Positions 5,817-7,448 of a DNA stretch of 7,448 bases are shown in pieces. This DNA comes from Bacillota bacterium (GTDB lineage Bacteria; Bacillota; DTU030; DUMP01): assembly GCA_012735455.1 (NCBI GenBank), contig JAAYHG010000183.1:1-7448 (forward strand), in the 5' to 3' direction. The notes under the pieces were generated by a model. The model searched no databases and was not told the DNA's origin. It saw nothing but the letters and a program-made list of their open reading frames with translations. A program made the position numbers and the translations under genes. Position 1 is the first letter of the stretch, and the number at the start of each line of letters is the position of its first letter.

Positions 5817-7448
5817 TTACTGTCGTGTTCCCAGGTTTTCGGCCAGTAACTCCCACACCCACGGTTCAGCGTAACCCCTTTGCCAGCTTGCCACTCCGGC
5901 AAGCTGGTATTTTTTCACTAGACCAAGTCGGGCTTGCAGGGAGGCATGGTCTTCTAACCAGAGTCTGAGTGTGATACCAGGTAGTGAAAGGCTTACGTAG
6001 TTTTGACCGCTGCTAGGATCGAAAGTGGGCTCCAGGGAGTTTTGTTCGAGAAAAACCCGGGCACGTGACATTGAATAGGCGGTAGATGTTACTTTAGCTC
6101 CTCCCCCGGGAAGGGTGTGTTCTTCCCACAGTCGGGTGTAAAAAGGCAGGCCAAGAAGAAGCTTCTTAGCCGGAACACTCTCGAGGGTTGCCAGAATGCC
6201 TGCTTCAGTCCAAGGGAGTGAGGCCACAGAACCGGCGACAGGACTAGCAGCCCAGTGTTCGTCGTAGGCCATGAGGGCAACATAGTCTACTATTTCAGCA
6301 ATGGCAGGACGGTCATATACCAGCGACCAGTTTGGACTGGTGGATGGGACTGTTATGTCTACAGATACAGTTAGCCCTTCGGCATGGGCCAGTGGGGTAA
6401 GCTCACGGAGGAATTGGACCAGGAGATGGCTGTCCGCCAAATACACGTTTTCGAAGTCGATATTGAGGCCATCTAACTCTAAGAGATGAGCATAGGTGAG
6501 GAGTTGACGAATCACCTTCTCCCGCTTGTTGCTGGAGCTGAGAACGGCCCGTGTAAGGTCTGGGTCAAAATCATTAGTCACTAAAGCCCAGACGGCGATA
6601 CCTTCTGCATGAGCTGCCTTGACGAAGGCGGCATCAGCCCGGCTAGCTAAGTCCCCTTCCGGGGAGGATAGGTTAAACCAGGTGGGTGCAATTACATTGA
6701 CTCCCGGTAGCGGGCCGATTTCGGCAAAGGACGGTGTACGGGAATGTACGTATTCCCATGTGAGGTTAATTGCGCCTTGTTTCGGTTGCCAGCGGGGGTA
6801 TGATTTCGGGACAGTCTGATCTGGAAGGACGGTGGAGATTGGGCCGGTAGCTGAGCGGGGTATGTAGCCCACAAGGCCGCCGGTGCTCTGTACCTTGAGC
6901 CAGCCTCCTTCCTCACCGTAGATGATCACCCTTTCACCTTGTTTAAGGCTGGTGAAGCGTACTTGGCGCAGGGAAGGTCCGGCGCGCAGGCTTGTACTCC
7001 GCTCCAGGAGGCTTTCCCGGTGAGCCAGATCTTTGTCCAGAACTGCCACCACCGCAGCGGTCTGGTCAAAGGTCCAATCGAGCCCGTAGAGACGCGCCAG
7101 AAAGGAAAGAGGGGCGTAGGGCAAATCGCCCACTATTCGTATTGGTACTTCAAGGCTTACCGGTTCTGCATTAATAAAGGCTGTCAGCTCATCGCTGGCC
7201 AACCGGACCACCTGGTCAGCGGTGGTTACGGTGAGGATCTGTTCTGCAGCATCCCAAAACAAGGTAGGGTCGATGTGTTCCTGCAGGACACTTACCGGCA
7301 AGAGGATTTCTCCGTCTTCAAGGTGAACGAGTCCGAATCCAAGGTCTTGTCCCTCTATCACCAAACCCGGCGCGGTGAGGTCGTATGGGGGGGAAGTAAA
7401 GAAGCCGGGGGAAAAGTAAATAACAAGACCTATCACCAGGACTAAGAG
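5817..7448 (-). CDS. Membrane-anchored GH18-family glycosidase with CuAO_N-like and SH3 domains (5' end outside window)
   Basis: The frame is open to the right edge: codons before the GTG at 7436 read LLVL and join VIGLVIYF to make a hydrophobic anchor, so the true start lies just outside. Counting from that GTG, residues 25-133 resemble two copper-amine-oxidase N-terminal-like repeats (VLEDG-like segment, LLPVSVLQEHI, then YAPLSFLARLYGLDWTFDQ), a common extracytoplasmic module in clostridia. Residues 155-197 are a bacterial SH3 domain (LKQGERVIIYGEEGGWLKV then GLVGYIPRSA). Residues 222-537 are a GH18 barrel with catalytic LDGLNIDFENV (321-331; acid Glu329), ALMAYDEHW (387-395) and GVASWQRG (514-521). 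DGxNIDFEN is typical of the SleL/YaaH-type spore-cortex glycosaminidases, so peptidoglycan cleavage at the wall or spore cortex is likely. Catalytic residues look intact. It ends with TAA (5819-5817). Confidence 0.92.
   Translation of the reverse strand, partial: LLVLVIGLVIYFSPGFFTSPPYDLTAPGLVIEGQDLGFGLVHLEDGEILLPVSVLQEHIDPTLFWDAAEQILTVTTADQVVRLASDELTAFINAEPVSLEVPIRIVGDLPYAPLSFLARLYGLDWTFDQTAAVVAVLDKDLAHRESLLERSTSLRAGPSLRQVRFTSLKQGERVIIYGEEGGWLKVQSTGGLVGYIPRSATGPISTVLPDQTVPKSYPRWQPKQGAINLTWEYVHSRTPSFAEIGPLPGVNVIAPTWFNLSSPEGDLASRADAAFVKAAHAEGIAVWALVTNDFDPDLTRAVLSSSNKREKVIRQLLTYAHLLELDGLNIDFENVYLADSHLLVQFLRELTPLAHAEGLTVSVDITVPSTSPNWSLVYDRPAIAEIVDYVALMAYDEHWAASPVAGSVASLPWTEAGILATLESVPAKKLLLGLPFYTRLWEEHTLPGGGAKVTSTAYSMSRARVFLEQNSLEPTFDPSSGQNYVSLSLPGITLRLWLEDHASLQARLGLVKKYQLAGVASWQRGYAEPWVWELLAENLGTRQ
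5883..5915 (+). terminator. Intrinsic terminator for the RDD gene, inside the opposing coding sequence
   Basis: CCAGCTTGCC (5883-5892) pairs perfectly over 10 bp with GGCAAGCTGG (5898-5907) around ACTCC, followed by TATTTTTT (5908-5915). This is the strongest hairpin in the window and works only for plus-strand transcription, because on the minus strand the run of A comes before the hairpin and no T-tract follows. It starts 73 bases after the RDD stop codon and lies within the last 35 codons of the convergent gene, where it encodes the YQLAGVASW part of that protein. Confidence 0.85.

Noticed and set aside
6939..7445. Plus-strand ORF of 168 codons opposite the N-terminal part of the GH18-family gene
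   Set aside because: The opposite strand encodes clear CuAO_N-like and anchor sequences, while this frame gives an irregular Gln/His/Cys-rich product without family features.

Overview
The window looks like a piece of a Gram-positive, probably spore-forming clostridial chromosome of the Moorella/Peptococcaceae kind. This is inferred from the genes: a small-type cysteine desulfurase homologue, an FCD-type GntR regulator, an RDD membrane protein, and a membrane-anchored protein combining a copper-amine-oxidase-N-like region, an SH3 domain and a GH18 domain. Strong purine-rich ribosome binding sites, frequent GTG/TTG starts and classic intrinsic terminators agree with it. No rRNA, tRNA, CRISPR array or insertion sequence was seen.

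Layout. Bases 1-405 hold the 3' end of a PLP-dependent cysteine desulfurase-like gene. Bases 406-895 look intergenic at first sight but contain a compact transcription unit: a promoter (462-490), a perfect 19-bp palindrome just after the expected transcription start (501-519), a 48-codon ORF with a good ribosome binding site (545-691) and an intrinsic terminator (763-789). A second promoter (793-821) follows for a GntR/FCD repressor (896-1597, TTG start). A GTATAC-centred operator-like site lies at that promoter's start point, and a related site overlaps the small ORF's -10 box. The repressor gene ends in a strong terminator (1602-1630).

The central feature is one 1192-codon gene (1688-5266). 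It fuses an N-terminal GT-A glycosyltransferase domain, resembling the glucosyl/mannosyl-glycerate synthase type, to a C-terminal GH130 domain (beta-mannoside phosphorylase family). About 550 residues I do not recognise lie between them. One polypeptide would therefore carry a sugar-transferring and a sugar-phosphorolysing module, which suggests a synthesis/recycling enzyme for a mannoside or glucoside, possibly a compatible solute or reserve oligosaccharide. The FCD regulator upstream is a candidate regulator by position only.

An RDD-family membrane protein (5361-5810) follows on the same strand. It meets a convergent minus-strand gene with only 6 bases between stop codons. That gene (5817-7448, 5' end outside the window) encodes the anchored CuAO_N-like/SH3/GH18 protein, probably a cell-wall or spore-cortex glycosidase. 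The plus-strand terminator for the RDD side is a 10-bp hairpin plus T-tract (5883-5915) inside the 3' coding part of this opposing gene.
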